Shown: in pieces, positions 38,515 to 40,506 of the stretch
How the letters are laid out: every line of letters begins with the position of its first letter
Position numbering within the stretch: the first letter of the stretch is position 1
Assembly: GCA_017858735.1 (NCBI GenBank)
Contig: JAFMBH010000029.1
Coordinates: 1 to 40,506, forward strand
Length of the DNA: 40,506 bases
Source: Bacteroidota bacterium
GTDB taxonomy: Bacteria; Bacteroidota; Bacteroidia; Chitinophagales; Saprospiraceae
Direction: 5' to 3'
The notes under the pieces: generated by a model
Database searches by the model: none
The model's input: the letters and a program-made list of their open reading frames with translations, nothing else
Told to the model about the DNA's origin: nothing
Program-made: the position numbers and the translations under genes

Positions 38515-39936
38515 ATGATGCCACCTAACGAAAGCATTCATCAGAACGGCTTTACCAAAGTTCTTTTCAATATTTTGCTTATCGTTCCACTGGTTGTAGC
38601 AGGTTATTTTTATGGATTGGCTGGTATTAATGCGAACGACCAAGTTATATCGGATGATTTTATTTATGATTATCGGGAAATATACACCAATCATGTTCAA
38701 TACCGAAAAGAATGGGGCACAGATTCCTTTTTACTGTTCAAAGTTAAAAAATACTATTTTGGGGTTTTAAAATACGAAAGACCCAGCCTTACAGACCAAA
38801 CCTACGCTGGTCTGGATTTATTATCCTCATTTTTCAATAAACTTACCGAAAAGAATTCCCAGGTAAGAATTGCTTTTTATGGTGATTCCAGCGTGGAAGC
38901 AGATTTAGTCACGCAAACATTAAGAGATAGTTTACAACTAATATTTGGAGGATCCGGCGTTGGATTCATTCCTATTGTCTCCCGCGACCCGGGATTCAGG
39001 CAATCTATTACCCACTATTTTTCCAATCTATGGCGCTGGGAATCATTGGAAAATCCCAGACCCATGAGAAAGAATCCTGGGATTTCCGGAAATTCTTTCT
39101 ATACCCAGCAAATTGATTCCATTTCTGACCAAACCGCATGGATCTCCTATCGGGGAAAATCTTTTTCATCGAGAACGGCTACTTTTCCTACCATGAGATT
39201 TTTTTATGGTAAAAATGAAATCGACCCATCTAATGGATTTCTGGAATGGGAAATAAATAAAACTCAAAAATCGAGTCCGTTAGATAAAAATGAGTTGCTC
39301 AATGAGATCACTTTGTTTGACTTTCCTGTTTCACAAATACGCATAAAAGCTAAGCTTCCAAATAGTTTACCTGTTTATGGTTGTAGTATTGAAAGCACAC
39401 AAGGAGTAATTCTCGATAATTTTGCCTTGAGGGGTATAGATGGTAGCAGATTAACAAGAATTCCCATTGCCTTATTGAAGGAATTTCAACATACATTGAA
39501 TTATGATTTGCTCATTTTTTCTTATGGATTAAATGTAACAAATCCAGCGAGAAGGGATTTTTCAGAATATGAGGAAAAAATACTTCAACTCATAAAGCAT
39601 TATCGGAAAGCATTCCCCGACGTTCCCATATTAATCATCGGTCCGCCAGACAAAGGAATGGGTGGCCCGGGGAATTGGGTATCTGACCCAAGTGTTCCAC
39701 GTATCACTAAGTCAATGCGAAAAGCAGCCATAAAAAGTGAAACGGCTTTTATCAGTTTATATGAATTGATGGGTGGTCAGGGAAGCATGGTAAGGTGGGT
39801 AGAAAAGGAGCGCCCCAGATTAGCGAGCACCGATTATACTCATTTTAATTATGAGGGTGCAGATAAAATAAGTCGGGAATTGTTGCATGTTTTTCTGGCG
39901 CAGACTGGTACAACACATCGTAGAGAACCAAATTAA
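38515..39936 (+). CDS. Membrane-anchored SGNH/GDSL-family hydrolase or O-acetyltransferase
   Basis: This 473-residue protein has one N-terminal membrane helix (about 13-35, 'VLFNILLIVPLVVAGYFYGL') and a predicted periplasmic SGNH domain. Block I is 'FYGDSSVEADLV' (Gly-Asp-Ser at 123-125). The C-terminal Asp-xx-His pair is 'STDYTHFNYEGADKI' (Asp440, His443). 'LLIFSYGLNVTN' resembles block III with its Asn. 'PILIIGPPDKG' follows. It lies 10 nt before an MBOAT gene. In alginate-, PatA/PatB- or Dlt-like systems the MBOAT protein moves acetyl across the membrane and the SGNH partner places it on, or removes it from, the polysaccharide, so O-acetylation of a surface or cell-wall glycan is inferred. 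Confidence 0.85.
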   Translation: MMPPNESIHQNGFTKVLFNILLIVPLVVAGYFYGLAGINANDQVISDDFIYDYREIYTNHVQYRKEWGTDSFLLFKVKKYYFGVLKYERPSLTDQTYAGLDLLSSFFNKLTEKNSQVRIAFYGDSSVEADLVTQTLRDSLQLIFGGSGVGFIPIVSRDPGFRQSITHYFSNLWRWESLENPRPMRKNPGISGNSFYTQQIDSISDQTAWISYRGKSFSSRTATFPTMRFFYGKNEIDPSNGFLEWEINKTQKSSPLDKNELLNEITLFDFPVSQIRIKAKLPNSLPVYGCSIESTQGVILDNFALRGIDGSRLTRIPIALLKEFQHTLNYDLLIFSYGLNVTNPARRDFSEYEEKILQLIKHYRKAFPDVPILIIGPPDKGMGGPGNWVSDPSVPRITKSMRKAAIKSETAFISLYELMGGQGSMVRWVEKERPRLASTDYTHFNYEGADKISRELLHVFLAQTGTTHRREPN

Positions 39937-39946
39937 TCAGGGTACA

Positions 39947-40506
39947 ATGACCACCATATTTTCAACATTTTTCCATGAACTCTGGCAATATGACCCACAT
40001 AATCCGCTACAATTTAGTAGTGTTACTTTCTTAATATTATTTGTTGTTGTTTACTTTTTATATTACCTGATAAAAAAAAATATTCCCTTAAGGAATATAT
40101 ACTTACTTACATTTTCTCTTTTTTTCTATTACAAAAGCAGTGGCTGGTATTTTTTACTTCTCCTGAGCACAGCTTGGGTCGATTTCACTATTGCGCACTT
40201 TTTATTTTATCAAAAGGGAAATACTAAAAAACTATTTATTGCATTAAGTCTGTTCATTAATTTGGGTGTTTTAGCTTATTTTAAATATTCTCATTTCTTT
40301 AGTGAGGTATTTAATGAATTTTTTGGAGCCACCTTTAAATGGGAAGCCCTTTTCCTACCTGTTGGCATTTCATTTTTCACCTTTCAGTCCTTGAGTTATA
40401 GCATTGATGTTTATCGGGGTGATTTGGTTCCATTAAGCGCGGGAAAAACAAGCGTAAAAGGAATAATAATGAGCTTTTTAAATTACTGCTTTTATATAAG
40501 CTTTTT
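39947..40506 (+). CDS. MBOAT-family O-acyltransferase, AlgI-like (truncated by window edge)
   Basis: An ATG at 39947 opens a frame without a stop to the window end (186 codons), so the catalytic His region lies outside. The visible part has several hydrophobic helices, an 'FFYYKSSGWYFLLLLSTAWV' stretch, 'LGVLAYFKYSHFF' and the signature 'LPVGISFFTFQSLSYSIDVY' followed by 'RGD', which is diagnostic for AlgI/PatA-type MBOAT proteins. It follows the SGNH gene by 10 nt and should act with it in transferring acyl groups to an extracytoplasmic polysaccharide. Confidence 0.9.
   Translation, partial: MTTIFSTFFHELWQYDPHNPLQFSSVTFLILFVVVYFLYYLIKKNIPLRNIYLLTFSLFFYYKSSGWYFLLLLSTAWVDFTIAHFLFYQKGNTKKLFIALSLFINLGVLAYFKYSHFFSEVFNEFFGATFKWEALFLPVGISFFTFQSLSYSIDVYRGDLVPLSAGKTSVKGIIMSFLNYCFYISF

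Overview
This window is AT-rich DNA from the phylum Bacteroidota, most likely a member of the Saprospiria (Saprospiraceae-like). The evidence is several secreted proteins ending in type IX secretion (T9SS) type A sorting domains, SprB-like repeats, HYR/cohesin/dockerin mosaic surface proteins, near absence of Shine-Dalgarno sequences, and candidate promoters of the Bacteroidota form (TTTG, about 20 nt, TAnnTTTG). The genus assignment is inference; no rRNA gene is present, and I saw no tRNA gene, CRISPR array or insertion sequence.

Region 1 (1-14760, all minus strand) is dominated by surface proteins. A giant protein that runs off the left edge has five tandem cohesin-like domains, a Gly4-Ser-Thr linker and at least seven SprB-like repeats. 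It is followed upstream by a small cohesin + CTD protein, a 1542-aa HYR/CNA-B/dockerin/cohesin/CTD protein, a 2,4-dienoyl-CoA reductase (fadH-like) and an animal-type haem peroxidase with C-terminal dockerin, cohesin and CTD modules (a peroxidockerin). The combination of a cohesin array with dockerin-bearing T9SS clients resembles a cellulosome-style assembly on a Bacteroidota surface. This is the strongest candidate for an undescribed system here.

Region 2 (14924-26017, plus strand) holds a large outer-membrane beta-barrel-like protein with a SprA-like motif, a secreted M12B-type metalloprotease with P domain and CTD, a very unusual protein joining degenerate D-Ala-D-Ala-ligase-like sequence to a transmembrane helix and PASTA repeats, and a PepSY-type membrane protein interrupted by one in-frame TAG.

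Region 3 (26035-29486) has a serine beta-lactamase-family hydrolase and a PepSY membrane protein (minus), then a RhlE-like DEAD-box RNA helicase (plus) with a good promoter and terminator. A 700-bp intergenic stretch (29487-30187) follows, packed with dispersed repeats and hairpins.

Region 4 (30188-37270, minus) encodes a Tat-exported Gfo/Idh/MocA oxidoreductase downstream of a small lipoprotein-like protein, then a tight cluster of D-aminoacylase-like amidohydrolase, S9 prolyl oligopeptidase and DUF5009/HGSNAT-like membrane acyltransferase, suggestive of peptide or cell-wall fragment salvage. Region 5 (37330-40506) has a DUF4870-like membrane protein, tcdA (convergent, with overlapping stop codons), and an SGNH hydrolase followed by a truncated MBOAT (AlgI-like) O-acyltransferase, a typical polysaccharide O-acetylation pair.
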